A stretch of 45,483 nucleotides of DNA from Aureococcus anophagefferens (lineage: Eukaryota; Sar; Pelagophyceae; Pelagomonadales; Pelagomonadaceae), in NCBI RefSeq assembly GCF_000186865.1, contig NW_008705565.1, positions 2,823,037 to 2,868,519 of the forward strand. Direction: 5' to 3'. The translations under genes and the position numbers were made by a program. The notes below the pieces were generated by a model. That model made no database searches. It was given only the letters and a program-made list of their open reading frames with translations, and was not told the origin of the DNA. Shown here piece by piece: positions 1 to 8,886 of the stretch (position 1 is the stretch's first letter; every line of letters starts with the position of its first letter).

Positions 1-975
1 CCGCGCCGCCGCGGCCTCGCGCTCCGCGGCCGCGCGCGCGGCCGCGACGGCCTCGGCGGCCGCCGCGTGCGCGGCCCCCGCGGCCTCCGTCGCGGCGGCG
101 GCGTCGGCGGCGTCCGCGCGCGCCTTGGCCTCCGCCGCCGCGCGCGCGCGCGCGAGCTCCTCGCGCGCGGCCGCGAGCGCGCGCGCGGTCTCGCGCGCGG
201 CCGCGGCCTCGGCGCGCGCCGCGGCCTCGGCCTCGGCGCGCGCGGCCGCGTCCCGCGCCGCCGCGAGCTCGGCCTTGGCCGCGCGGAGCGCCGCGACGCG
301 CTCGCGCGCCTCCGCGTCGCGCGCCGCCGCCGCGTCGCGCTCCGCGGCGGCCGCGGCGGCCGCGGACGACGCGCGGGCCTCCGCCGCGGCCTTGGCGTCG
401 CCGAGCTCCCGCTTCGCCGCCGCGAGCTCCGCCTCCGCCGTCGCGAGCGCCTCGGCGCGCGCCGCCGCCGCGGGCGCCGCGGGCGGCGCGGGCGGCGCGG
501 GCGGCGCGAGCGGCGCGGCGCGCGCTGCGGGCGCCGCGGGCGCGGGCGCGGGCTCCGGCGCCGCGGGCGCGGGCTCGGGGTCCCGCGCGGCGATCGTGCG
601 CGCCGCGTCCTCGTCGGCGCATGCCTTGAGCTGGGCGTTGAGCGCGTCGCCCCAGCGCCGCGCGGCCTCGGCCTCGGCGGCACGGAACTGGACCCGGCCC
701 GCGCCGCCGCGGTACGCGAGCGCGAGGGACTTGCCCGAGACGACGCAGCTCTCGATGCCCCGGAGGTCGACCTCGCCGCGGGGCGACGCGTCGCCCTTGG
801 CGAGGTAGTAGGCGAGGCACCGCGGCGACAGGATGAAGTGGCGCCGCTGCCACTGGCCGTAGCGCGACTTTTTGAGGAGCGGGCCGGCGAGGACCGTGCC
901 CGACGGCGCCGGCGCGTTCTCCTTGGCCCGCCTGTCCTCCTTCGCCTTGAGCTGCGCCAGGCGCACGGACGCCAT
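1..975 (-). CDS. PH-domain protein with long Ala-rich coiled coil (3' end outside window)
   Basis: The minus strand is open from an ATG at 975 to the window edge (325 codons, no stop), so the C-terminus is missing. Residues about 30-115 fit a pleckstrin-homology domain: a GPLLKKS start, a KSRYGQWQRRHFIL strand pair with the usual W-x-x-R-x-F pattern, a YYLAKGD turn, and a closing helix containing the conserved Trp (ARRWGDALNAQL). A Pro/Ala linker follows, then an extended Ala/Arg/Glu-rich heptad-like region that continues off the edge. PH domains bind phosphoinositides or proteins at membranes, so a membrane-attached scaffold is likely, but the ligand cannot be read. The overlapping plus-strand frames are Arg/Ala shadows of this gene. 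It is head-to-head with the next gene, 219 bp between starts. Confidence 0.8.
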   Translation of the reverse strand, partial: MASVRLAQLKAKEDRRAKENAPAPSGTVLAGPLLKKSRYGQWQRRHFILSPRCLAYYLAKGDASPRGEVDLRGIESCVVSGKSLALAYRGGAGRVQFRAAEAEAARRWGDALNAQLKACADEDAARTIAARDPEPAPAAPEPAPAPAAPAARAAPLAPPAPPAPPAAPAAAARAEALATAEAELAAAKRELGDAKAAAEARASSAAAAAAAERDAAAARDAEARERVAALRAAKAELAAARDAAARAEAEAAARAEAAAARETARALAAAREELARARAAAEAKARADAADAAAATEAAGAAHAAAAEAVAAARAAAEREAAAAR

Positions 976-1194
976 GGCCGGCGGTCCGCGGCGCCGGCGG
1001 TCGGCGGCACCCCCGGGCTGCTGCGAGAACTGTTTATTTTTGATGAACGGTAAGCGCTGCTTCAAGGGGTAGATTGGCAGCTTCGTGGGGCAGCAGCCCC
1101 GATGGTTGTTCGCGCAACTTGGGCGGCCCGCGTGCGCCGCGGCCCGTCCATGTAGGCCTCCGGCGCCGGCGACCGCGCGACGCCGACGACCGGC

Positions 1195-1935
1195 ATGCAC
1201 CGGCGCTTCCAGGACCTCGAGGCCCTGGCCATCAAGCAGAAACGGCGGTCCGGGTCCCTGACGCCCCCGGCGTCGCCGAGCAAGGCGCCGCCGCGGCGCC
1301 GGTCCCTGGACGGCGCGCACGGCGCGCGCGGCCCGTCGACGCCGGCGCGGGCCCAGCGGGCCGCCGCCGCCTACGCGGCCGCGGCCGCCGCGGGCCGCGG
1401 CCGCGCGGCGTCCGCGCCGCCCGCCGCCGCCGGCGACGGCGCGGGCTCGTTCCTCGCGTCGGCGCTCGCGGCCCTCTTCGGCGACGAGCGGCGCGACGCG
1501 CCCGCGGCGGCGGACCCGACCCACGTCGAGCGCTGGCGCCGCGCGTCGGCCGTCGTCACGCGCGCCGCGCGCGCGTGGATCGCGCGCGCGCGCGCGCGGC
1601 GGCGGGCGACCGTGCTCCGCGCCCAGCGCAACTGGCGCCGGGCCAAGGCGACCGAGGCCGAGCGGCCGGGCGACGACGACGCGTCCGACGGCGGCGACCT
1701 GCCTCGCGCGTCGCTCATCTCCGTCGACTCGCCCGACGCGCCCGCGGACCTCGGCGACGGCGGGCGCGGCGCGCCGGAGGGGCCGCGCCAGGAGGCGCCG
1801 ACGAGCGCCGTCCGGAAGACTGCGACGCGCCTCGAGAAGCGGCGGTCCTCCGCCGCGCCCGGCGGCGGCCGGCGCCTCGACTTCTCCGGCGCGGCGCTCA
1901 AGACCCTGCCGAGCCCGGAGCGCACGATCCGGTGA
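1195..1935 (+). CDS. hypothetical protein with one IQ-like motif
   Basis: A 246-residue frame starting MHRRFQDLEAL. It is largely disordered and rich in Ala, Arg, Pro and Ser. Residues about 117-145 form a basic helix, VVTRAARAWIARARARRRA, resembling a calmodulin-binding IQ motif, although the canonical Ile-Gln pair is replaced. Third codon positions are G/C throughout, and charge is patterned (DDDASDGGD acidic patch, RLEKRRSS basic patch), so I favour this frame over the reverse-strand frame at 1371-1925. No catalytic domain is visible. Whether it is regulated by calmodulin is inference. Confidence 0.6.
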   Translation: MHRRFQDLEALAIKQKRRSGSLTPPASPSKAPPRRRSLDGAHGARGPSTPARAQRAAAAYAAAAAAGRGRAASAPPAAAGDGAGSFLASALAALFGDERRDAPAAADPTHVERWRRASAVVTRAARAWIARARARRRATVLRAQRNWRRAKATEAERPGDDDASDGGDLPRASLISVDSPDAPADLGDGGRGAPEGPRQEAPTSAVRKTATRLEKRRSSAAPGGGRRLDFSGAALKTLPSPERTIR

Positions 1936-2089
1936 GCCCGCGGGCGGCGGGGCCCTCGGCTCGCGTGCTCGGCGCCGGCGGCGCGTCCGGGCGCTAACTA
2001 GGCACAGTAATTGCGCAAGGAGAGACAGAGAGGTCAACGATCTTGAAACCGTCCTCGGTAAACTCAGCTAGCAGCCCTTCTCCGACGCG

Positions 2090-3238
2090 ATGGAGTACCT
2101 GAATTCCGTGGGCACGGGCGCCGTGGACACGATGCGCGGCGTCGCCGGTTTCGAGACCGGCAGGTGGGAGGCCTACACCGTCGAGTTCGCCGCGCCGACC
2201 CTGGGCCTCGTCTTCAACGACGACGGCTGCGTGTCCTCGCTCCAGCCCGGCGGCGAGGCCGAGCGCCGGGGCGTGCGCCTCAACGACTCCGTGACGCACA
2301 TCAACGGCGCGCCCGTCGGCGACCGGAGCCAGTCCGCGCTCCACCTGGCCGTCGCGTCGCAGCCGTCGCGGCCGCTCGCGGTCGCGTTCGAACGGCGCGC
2401 GGCGCGCGACTACGACGCGCAGCTCGGCTCCGTGAACTTCCGCCTCGACGAGGAGAGCGCCAAGGCCGAGTCCATCCTGACCATCATGCTCGACTCGCCC
2501 ATCGCCGGCCCCCACCCGCACGTGATCAAGCACTGCGCGGGCCTCGCGTTCCTCCGCGTCACGCGCGTCGCGTTCCAGGCGGGCGTGTCCTGGGGCACGG
2601 GCTGCGTCGTCGCGCGGCTCCCCGGCGGCGGCTGGAGCCCGCCGAGCGCCATCGGCACGGCCGGCGCGTCCTTCGGCTGGCAGATCGGCGCCGAGGTCGC
2701 GGACTTCGTCGTCGTGTTGCACGGCGCGCGCGCCGTCGCGACGTTCGCGGGCGGCGGCGCCGTGCGCCTCGGGACGTCCATCGGCGTCGCCCTGGGGCCC
2801 CTCGGCGGCGGCAACGAGCTCAACCTCGACATGGGCGCCGACGTCGCGGGCACGTTCACCTACGCCGTCAGCAAGGGCCTCTTCGCGGGCGTCTCGCTCG
2901 ACGGCTCCGAGATCAACGAGCGCAACGCCGTCAACGAGCGCCACTACGCGCGGCGGGGCGTCCGCGCGGCGGACATCCTCTCGGGCGCCGTGCCGCCGAC
3001 GCCCGCCTGCGCGGGGCTCCACGGCCTCCTGCGCCGCCTCGACGCGTCCGTCCCGCCCTACCACTTCGGCCACCACCACTACTACCGGCCGCCGCCGCGC
3101 GTCTACGTCCAGGAGCCCGCCGCCTACGCGCAGCCGCCGCCGCCCGTCTACGCGCCGCCGCCGCCGCCCGCGCCGCAGCCCATGTCCGAGGAGCAGCAGG
3201 TCGCGGAGGCCATGCGGCGCTCCATGCAGGACCAGTAG
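2090..3238 (+). CDS. PDZ-SYLF domain protein with C-terminal ubiquitin-interacting motif
   Basis: 382 residues. Residues about 29-104 are PDZ-like (LGLVFNDDGCVSSLQPGGEA, then RLNDSVTHINGAPV). Residues about 115-290 match the lipid-binding SYLF/Ysc84 (DUF500) fold: GTGCVVARLPGGGWSPPSAI, FGWQIGAEVADFVVVL, and the C-terminal SKGLFAGVSLDGSEI block ending near NERHY. SYLF domains in SH3YL1/Ysc84 bind phosphoinositides and actin at endocytic sites. A Tyr/Pro-rich tail (PPPPVYAPPPPP) could bind SH3 or WW domains. The last residues, EEQQVAEAMRRSM, fit the UIM consensus of acidic start, hydrophobic, Ala and Ser. PDZ, SYLF and UIM together suggest a membrane-trafficking adaptor reading ubiquitylated cargo. 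The role is inferred; SYLF is the surest call. Confidence 0.85.
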   Translation: MEYLNSVGTGAVDTMRGVAGFETGRWEAYTVEFAAPTLGLVFNDDGCVSSLQPGGEAERRGVRLNDSVTHINGAPVGDRSQSALHLAVASQPSRPLAVAFERRAARDYDAQLGSVNFRLDEESAKAESILTIMLDSPIAGPHPHVIKHCAGLAFLRVTRVAFQAGVSWGTGCVVARLPGGGWSPPSAIGTAGASFGWQIGAEVADFVVVLHGARAVATFAGGGAVRLGTSIGVALGPLGGGNELNLDMGADVAGTFTYAVSKGLFAGVSLDGSEINERNAVNERHYARRGVRAADILSGAVPPTPACAGLHGLLRRLDASVPPYHFGHHHYYRPPPRVYVQEPAAYAQPPPPVYAPPPPPAPQPMSEEQQVAEAMRRSMQDQ

Positions 3239-3252
3239 GCCCCGCGCCGTAA

Positions 3253-3709
3253 CTAGGACGCCGCCGCCGCCGCGTCGCCGCAGCCGCAGAGCGCGTAGTA
3301 CTTGGCGATCGTGCCCGACGCGCAGTCGCCGGCGCCCGCGTCGCAGTAGCAGTCGCCGAGCTTGCTCTTCGACCCCGCGGGGTCGTAGCCATTGGCCGCC
3401 CACTCGATGAAGTCGCCGGGGCAGCCGAGGCCGAGGCCGCAGCACCGCGCGGCCTCGGCCTTGGAGAGGAAGGCCGGCGGCGAGGGAACCAAGCACATGG
3501 TCCTACCAAATGCGTCGGTGACGATGTTTCGTCGTCTTCCCGGTCAGAAGCTCTCAAAAATCGTTCCGGCCGCAGGACGCTGACATGGTCTTGTTATTTT
3601 GCGTCGCCCAGAGCAGGTTCGCGCAGGCGTCGGCGGGCTTCGCGAAGCAGCTCGGCGAGTCCTGGCCGGCGGCGGCCGCCGCGAGCACGAGGACGGCCGC
3701 GGCGCGCAT
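3253..3709 (-). CDS. small secreted cysteine-rich protein (two exons)
   Basis: Exon 1 (3709 to 3585) encodes a signal peptide (MRAAAVLVLAAAAAGQ) and CFAKPADACANLLWATQ. Exon 2 (3502 to 3253) continues with Cys-rich sequence (AARCCGLGLGCPGDFIEW, KLGDCYCDAGAGDC, YYALCGCGD). Splicing a GT-AG intron of 82 nt (3503-3584) joins them in frame to 124 residues with about 10 cysteines. No family is recognised; the spacing suggests a disulfide-stabilised extracellular domain. The stop lies 14 bp from the stop of the convergent PDZ-SYLF gene. The intron is flanked by an 8-bp direct repeat, and splicing leaves a duplicated Thr-Met at the junction (see intron entry). Confidence 0.7.
3503..3584 (-). other. 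82-nt intron flanked by an 8-bp direct repeat
   Basis: On the gene strand the sequence GACCATGT occurs at 3590-3583 and again at 3502-3495, bracketing the intron. The donor GT is the last two bases of the first copy and the acceptor TAG lies immediately before the second copy. This matches the layout of the introners elsewhere in the window, but the 80-bp insert has no recognisable terminal inverted repeats and no clear similarity to them. It could be an old or different intron insertion, or a chance repeat. Confidence 0.5.
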
Positions 3710-3874
3710 GGCGCGGGGCGTCGGGCTAGGGCCCGACGGTCGGGGCAGCCCGGCAACACGACGAAAAGGTGCCGCCAGGGTCGCCCCGGAACGAGCGCAA
3801 TGGGCAGCCTTTAGAACGGAGGTCTCGGGTAAACTCGCCCGAGGCAGCCGCACCTCGCCGCCGCGCCGCGACGC

Positions 3875-4946
3875 ATGGGCCCGGCCGCGTTTCTGCTGGC
3901 GCTCTGCGCCGCGGCGGCCGCCGGCGAGGACCTCGCCTGGCGCCGGCCGCCGCTCGTGGACCACGGCGTCGTGTCCTTCATCCACCTGCCGAAGACGGGC
4001 GGGACGTCGCTCATCATGGCCCTCGCGGCCTGGGCCGAGGCCCGGGGCCTGCCCTTCTTCCACGACCACGGCACCTGCGACCCGAGCCACGGGCGGACGT
4101 GCGAGGCCCTGAGCCCGCGGCGGCCGCGGACGTACGGGCTGCCGACGCGGCGCTGGGAGGCGACGATCGCCGCCGCGGCGCCCGGGGCGCTACGGTGGCC
4201 CCTGCTCTTCGCGAGCCACGGCGTGCGCCACGGCACCGTCGCGTTCTGGCAGGACAACTCCGACCCGGCGGCGCTGTCCGCGCGGCTCTTCGGAAGACCC
4301 GCGTGCTACGCGCGGCGCCCGCGCCGCCCGGGGGGGTTGTGCGCGCGCGCGGCCGACGGCGCCCCGCGCTAGGTCATGATCGCGCGCGACCCCATGCAGC
4401 GGCTCGTGTCGCTCTTCCGCCAGTTCCCGCCCGGACGCGACGCGGTCGCGTGGTGGGCCGGCGCGCGGCGCAAGCTCTGCGGCCTCGCCTGGGCCGGGCT
4501 CGGCGTGCCCGCGCGCCGCGGGGTCTTTCTTTCTTGACGGGGGGACGCGCGCCCACGCGCCCCGCCAGGTGCCGTGCGACGCGGCGCCGACGGCGGCGGA
4601 CTGGGCCGCCGCGCGGTCGCGGATCCGCGACGACGTCCTCGTGCTGCGCACGGAGCGCTTCGACGAGTCCGCGGCGCTCCTCGACGCCGTCGCCGGCGAC
4701 GCCGGGGCCCCGCGGCTCCGGGACCTCGCGCGGCTCCGCTACCGCTGCGCGGCGGACAACCGGCGCGACGGCGACCCGGGCCGGCGCTGCGCGGCGACGG
4801 CCGGCGTCGCACTCGTCGACCCGCGGGACGTCTTCCCCGAAGGCCTCGTCCCCGCGCTGGAGGCGGCGCTCGCCGCGGACGCGGCGCTCGAGCCCCACCT
4901 CGTCGCCGTCTTCGAGCACCGCCTCCGCCAGTTCGGGATCACCTAA
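3875..4946 (+). CDS. Golgi/secretory-type sulfotransferase (three exons)
   Basis: Starts with a signal peptide (MGPAAFLLALCAAAAAGEDL). VSFIHLPKTGGTSLIMAL is the 5'-phosphosulfate-binding loop of carbohydrate sulfotransferases (PKTGGTS type), and IARDPMQRLVSLFRQF is the 3'-phosphate-binding R-x-x-x-x-x-x-x-S element. An in-frame TAG at 4370-4372 separates them; since the reading frame continues, I place a 63-nt intron at 4310-4372 with a GC donor and AG acceptor, giving GRPACY-VMIARDP. A second intron, GT-AG, 46 nt at 4523-4568, joins phase 0 to VPCDAAPTAADW. The third exon ends FEHRLRQFGIT. It probably transfers sulfate from PAPS to glycans in the Golgi. The acceptor sugar is unknown. The stop is 6 bp from the convergent epsilon-tubulin stop. 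Confidence 0.7.
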
Positions 4947-4952
4947 GCGACC

Positions 4953-6479
4953 TTAGAGCAACACCGAGGGCGGCGCCGGCGGCTCGGGCGTCGCGTCGGA
5001 GGTGCCGTCGTCGGGCGGCGGCGCCGGGGGCGGCGCGTAGAGCGCGGCCGGCCGCTGCTCCGCGAGCTCGTAGTCGCCGACGAGGGCCTCGAGGTCGGCG
5101 AGGGCCTCGTCGAAGAGGGCGCCGTCGATGTAGTTGGCGTAGTGGTGGACCATGGCCTTGGCGCGGTAGAGCTTGACGAAGCGGTCGCGGAGCGCGGAGA
5201 AGTTCCGCGCGATGGCCGTCGAGTTCGCGAGGCAGAGCACCGCGCGGCTCGCGCGGAGCGGCGGCACGGCGCAGAGGCCGACCTTGAAGCCGTCCGGGTT
5301 CCAGGGCGGCAGCCGCAGCTGGGGCCGGAGCCGCGCCGCGGCCGCGGCGACGTCCGCGGAGACGACGTCGCCGCGCGCGAGGAGCGCGACGGCGAGCGTC
5401 GCCGCGGGCCGCGCGGGCTGCGCGTCGTAGGTCGCGACGAGGCGGCTCAGCGGCGACGCCGCGTCGGCGAAGAGGCGCTGGACGTGGCGCGGGTGCCGCG
5501 CGCGGTCGTCGCCGCCGCCGCGGTCCGGCGCCGCCGCCGCGCCGCCGCCGAAGTCGCGCGGGAGCAGCGGCGCGTAGGACGCCGTGAGGTAGTGGAGCCG
5601 CGGGAACGGCACGAGGTTCGTCGCGATCTCGTTGACGTCGATGTTGAGGCCGCCGCTGTAGCGCGCGCCCGCCGTGAGGTGGCTCAGCAGCTGCGCGGCG
5701 ACGTCGTTCGTCTCGTCGAAGCCGCTCTTCGACGCCTTCGCCGCCGTCGCCGTGCGGCCCGACGCGGGCGCCTGGGCGCCGCGCGCGGACCGCCGCGCGC
5801 ACACGTCGAGGAGCGCCTGGTTCTCGAGGGGCACGACGCAGTCCGCGCAGGCCGTGAGCCGCTGCGTCGCTAAGACCGCGTTGTAGGGCGCCGTGACGAC
5901 GTCCTCGTCGTCGCCGCCGGGGTACACGGCGACGGAGAAGCGGCACAGGTCCGGGAACGCGTCGACGAAGCGCTCGAGCACGGCGCTGCCGAGGCCCGAC
6001 CCCGTGCCGCCGCCGACGGAGTGGAGGAAGAAGAACGCCTGCGGGCTGTCGCACCGCTCGAGCGCGGCGGACGCCGCGGCCTCGATCTCGTCGCCGTACT
6101 TGGGGCCGTACTCGCCGTAGCCGTGGCCCCAGTTGTTGCCCGCGCCGCTCACGTCCGTGACGAGCTGCGCCGCGTCGAAGAGGTCGCCGAAGCGCGGGTC
6201 CCGCAGCGTCTCGGACACGACGCCCTCCTCCGTATCAATCAGAAGCGCGCGCGCGCGGAGGCTGCTCAGCGGCGCCCCGACGGCCAGCTCCGCCGGCGGC
6301 TCGTAGCGCGCGTCCACGTTGCGGAAGAAGGCGCTCATGGCCGCGTCGTAGGTGCCGCCGCCGGCGCCGCCGGACGCCTGCTGCTGCGCCGCGGCCTCGT
6401 GGAGGAGCTCGGCCCAGAAGCGACGCCCGATCTGGTTCCCGCACTGGCCCACCTGCACCGTGACCATCTCGCGCACCAT
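4953..6479 (-). CDS. TUBE1: epsilon-tubulin
   Basis: 508 residues in one exon. The tubulin start VQVGQCGNQIGRRFW is at 8-22, the signature loop GGGTGSG at 155-161, and an epsilon-like stretch (RFSVAVYPGGDDEDVVTAPY, then DCVVPLENQALLDVC) follows. DTEEGVVSE and QLVTDVSGAGNNWGHGYGEY also match epsilon rather than alpha, beta or gamma tubulin. Insertions rich in Gly/Ala lie near residues 35-43 and 235. Epsilon-tubulin is needed for triplet microtubules of centrioles and basal bodies and is lost in lineages without them, so its presence argues for basal bodies at some life stage. The C-terminal tail is Pro-rich instead of the acidic tail of alpha/beta tubulin. Confidence 0.92.
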   Translation of the reverse strand: MVREMVTVQVGQCGNQIGRRFWAELLHEAAAQQQASGGAGGGTYDAAMSAFFRNVDARYEPPAELAVGAPLSSLRARALLIDTEEGVVSETLRDPRFGDLFDAAQLVTDVSGAGNNWGHGYGEYGPKYGDEIEAAASAALERCDSPQAFFFLHSVGGGTGSGLGSAVLERFVDAFPDLCRFSVAVYPGGDDEDVVTAPYNAVLATQRLTACADCVVPLENQALLDVCARRSARGAQAPASGRTATAAKASKSGFDETNDVAAQLLSHLTAGARYSGGLNIDVNEIATNLVPFPRLHYLTASYAPLLPRDFGGGAAAAPDRGGGDDRARHPRHVQRLFADAASPLSRLVATYDAQPARPAATLAVALLARGDVVSADVAAAAARLRPQLRLPPWNPDGFKVGLCAVPPLRASRAVLCLANSTAIARNFSALRDRFVKLYRAKAMVHHYANYIDGALFDEALADLEALVGDYELAEQRPAALYAPPPAPPPDDGTSDATPEPPAPPSVLL

Positions 6480-6712
6480 CCTGCCGAGGCTCAGGCGAGC
6501 GCAGCTAAAGGCGACAAGAGCAGCGCATGCTCCTCGGCCGCAGTGATGTTCAAAGTCGATGCAATGTGCAGTCTGCTTGAAGCGCTACGAGGTGGGCCGA
6601 TGGTCGCTCGGGCGCCGTCCCGCGGTCGCGCATCGCACTCGCCTCGAAGCCATTTAGGTTTCTCAAAGTGCGGGTCGCGAGCCCGCGCGCGGCGGCGCGG
6701 CGCGGCCCCCGC

Positions 6713-8531
6713 CTAGAAGGCGCAGGCGCAGACGCGGAGCGTGATGGGCTCGTGCTGGTCGTCGCGGCGCACGGTGACGGGCTCCCGGACGTCGAGGGTC
6801 ACGAGGCCGAGGTCCGCGAGCCTCCGGACCTGGCCGTCGTCGAGGGCCGACGGGTGGAGGAGGAAGTGGTCTTGGGGCGCGCCCTTGAGGACGCCCGTGC
6901 GGTCGGGGATGGACAGGTGGCCGCCGCCCCAGCGCTTGCCCGCGAAGAGGCCCTCGCCGACGGTCCACGCGGGCCCGAGGTTCGACGCGGCCTGCTGGAT
7001 CGCGTCGCTGCCCAGGTGGTCCGACACGGCGATGGCGACGGCGAGCTCGCCGCGGTTGTTGCGGTTCCACTGCTTCTTGAGCAGCAGGGGCAGCTCGATC
7101 GTCGCCTCGACGACGCCGCTTCGCTTCCGCTCGACGGGGATCGTCGTGGACGCCCGGAGGTCGATCCACTCCGGGTCGAAGGGGTCGCCCGCGTCGTTCG
7201 CGCCCTTGACGACGGGCGGCCGGCCCTCGTAGCACGGCGGCAGCGTCGAGCCGTCGAGCGCGGCGACGTGCTCCGCGAGGAGCTCGGACGCCTCCTTGTG
7301 CGTGTCGCGCATCTGCTTGCTCTTGGGCGAGATGCGCGCCGCGCGCGCGAGGGCCTTGACGGCCTCCTTGAGCCGCGCCTCGACCTCGTCGGGCAGCGGC
7401 GCGCCGTCGCCGCCGCCCGCGCACCGCTTCGTGAACTCGACGTTCGCCAAACCGAGGCGGTAGAAGGCCTTGTCGTACTTGACGTCGGCCTCGCAGGCCT
7501 CGCGCGCGTTGCTCTCCGCGTCGCGGAGCGCCGCGAAGACGGCCTGGGCGCTCAAATTGGAGCCGTCGGCGACGCGCGAGAGCAGCGCCTGGGCCCGGTT
7601 CGCGAGGAGCACGGCCGCGAGGCGCTCGAGCGGCGGCGGCGACAGCGCGAGGGCCTCGTCGTACTTGCGCACGGCGGACGCGTAGCGCTTCGCCGCGAGC
7701 TCCGCGTTGCCCTCGTCCTTGAGCCGCGTGCCCGCGGCGAGCGTCCGCGCGTCGTCGCCGGGACCGCCGCCGTCGTCGCAGTCGTCGCATTCGTCGTCGC
7801 CCGCGTCGTCGAGGTCGTAGCAGTTCGAGGCGTCGTGCTCCAGCGCCTTGGACTTGGCCTTGCGCACGGCCGGCGGCTTGTAGAGCCGCTGGGGGATGCC
7901 GACGTCGTCCGCGCCGGCCGCGCGGCCGCCGCGCGCGGACGTCTTCGGAGGCTCGCGCGCGGGCGCGGGCACGACGTAGAGGTGCTCGTCGAGGTCGCGC
8001 GTGACGCGCGCGCCGAAGGGGAGGCAGGCGCCGTCGCGGCCGCTCAGGCGCATCGTCGCGTCGTCGAGGCGGTTGCCCGCGTGCTTCTTGTTGTAGTTGT
8101 CGCAGAACGCGGCCGTGAGGCGCCGGAGCGGCGCGCCGTCCGCGAGCCACTTCGGGGGCACCGTGAGCTTGAGCGAGTGGTGGAGGGAGCTGTCCTGGCC
8201 CTCGCGGTAGTGGAGCGTGACCTGGACCTTGCCCGACCCGCCGCCCGCGGACGACGCGGCGGGCGCCGCGGCGGCGCGCCGCGGCCGCGCGCGGCGCGCG
8301 GTCGCGGCCCTGGGGCTCGCTCAGCACCTTGACGGAGACCCAGCCGCGCACGCCGTCGGCCTCGATGGCGACGCGCTCCGCGCCCGTGTCGTTGACCACC
8401 GCGTCCGACAGGCAGGTGACGATGGTCTTGGCGGGCAGCTCGCGGACCTTGGGCGAGCTCAGCTCCTGGCCCGCGCGGACGAGGGCGCCGCTCTTGCTGC
8501 GCACGTAGCACTGGTCGCCCTTCTCGAGCAT
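6713..8531 (-). CDS. SH3b / ubiquitin-like / TPR protein (probable two exons)
   Basis: Exon 1 (8531 to 8328) encodes an SH3b-type domain (LEKGDQCYVRSKSGALVRAG, ending GWVSVK). Exon 2 (8227 to 6713) begins VQVTLHYREGQDSSLHHS and contains a beta-grasp-like segment (LKLTVPPKWLADGAPLRRL), a TPR array with the typical LKDEGNAELAAKRYASAVRK start and LLANRAQALLSR, and an unassigned C-terminal domain (DPEWIDLRASTTIPVE to LRVCACAF). A 100-nt GT-AG intron (8228-8327) restores the frame in phase 0, giving 572 residues. The alternative is a base error in the GC-rich stretch, since VLSEP after VSVK would also end an SH3b domain well. TPR proteins of this kind are often chaperone cofactors; the specific role is unknown. 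Confidence 0.65.
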
Positions 8532-8886
8532 GGTGCCGCGCCGGTCCTCTGCGGGAGCGGCCGAGGCGGGCGGCGTCGAAAGACGACTTCGCGAGGCCGT
8601 CGCTGGCGCCGGTGATGCGAGTGGCAGCCCCGGGGCAAGGAGACGTGAAAGAATCTTTACCTTGACGCCGTAATCAACGCGACCGTCGGTAGCGCTGCTG
8701 GCCGGCCCGGGTGGTGCCGCTCGCCCGTCGTCCGGCGCGGAGGGTCGCCGTCGACGTGCGGCGCCGCGTCCGACGCGCCGCGGCCGCTTTCGCGGTTTCC
8801 GCCAGCGGTGCGCACGCGCCGCTTTTGACCGCGCTTCGGAAGCGCGCCGCCTTTCGCACCCCTAGACCCGCGCGGCGTTCGGAGCC
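8532..8886. promoter_or_regulatory. shared intergenic region between two divergent genes
   Basis: 355 bp between the start of the SH3b/TPR gene (-) and the armadillo gene (+). No plausible ORF or RNA gene is seen. It contains a GGCAGCC motif at 8623-8629 and an A/T-richer patch around 8635-8675, unlike the flanking coding GC. Its role as a bidirectional promoter is inferred from the head-to-head arrangement. Confidence 0.4.

Noticed and set aside
67..1053. Plus-strand Arg/Gly/Ala-rich frames of 328 and 227 codons
   Set aside because: They are antisense shadows of the PH-domain gene, lacking any domain and with the wrong third-position bias.
1088..1102. Introner end-like GGGGCAGCAGCCCC near the first promoter
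   Set aside because: Only a short GC-rich hairpin; no matching second end, core sequence or flanking repeat.
1994..3496. Minus-strand frame of 500 codons
   Set aside because: Antisense to the PDZ-SYLF gene; Arg/Val/Asp-rich shadow composition.
4370..4372. Stop-codon readthrough or pseudogene in the sulfotransferase
   Set aside because: A frame-preserving intron explains the TAG and joins both cofactor motifs; not excluded without cDNA.
8228..8327. Sequencing frameshift in the SH3b/TPR gene
   Set aside because: A GT-AG intron with matching phase is available. The frameshift remains possible because the SH3b end VKVLSEP lies inside the proposed intron.
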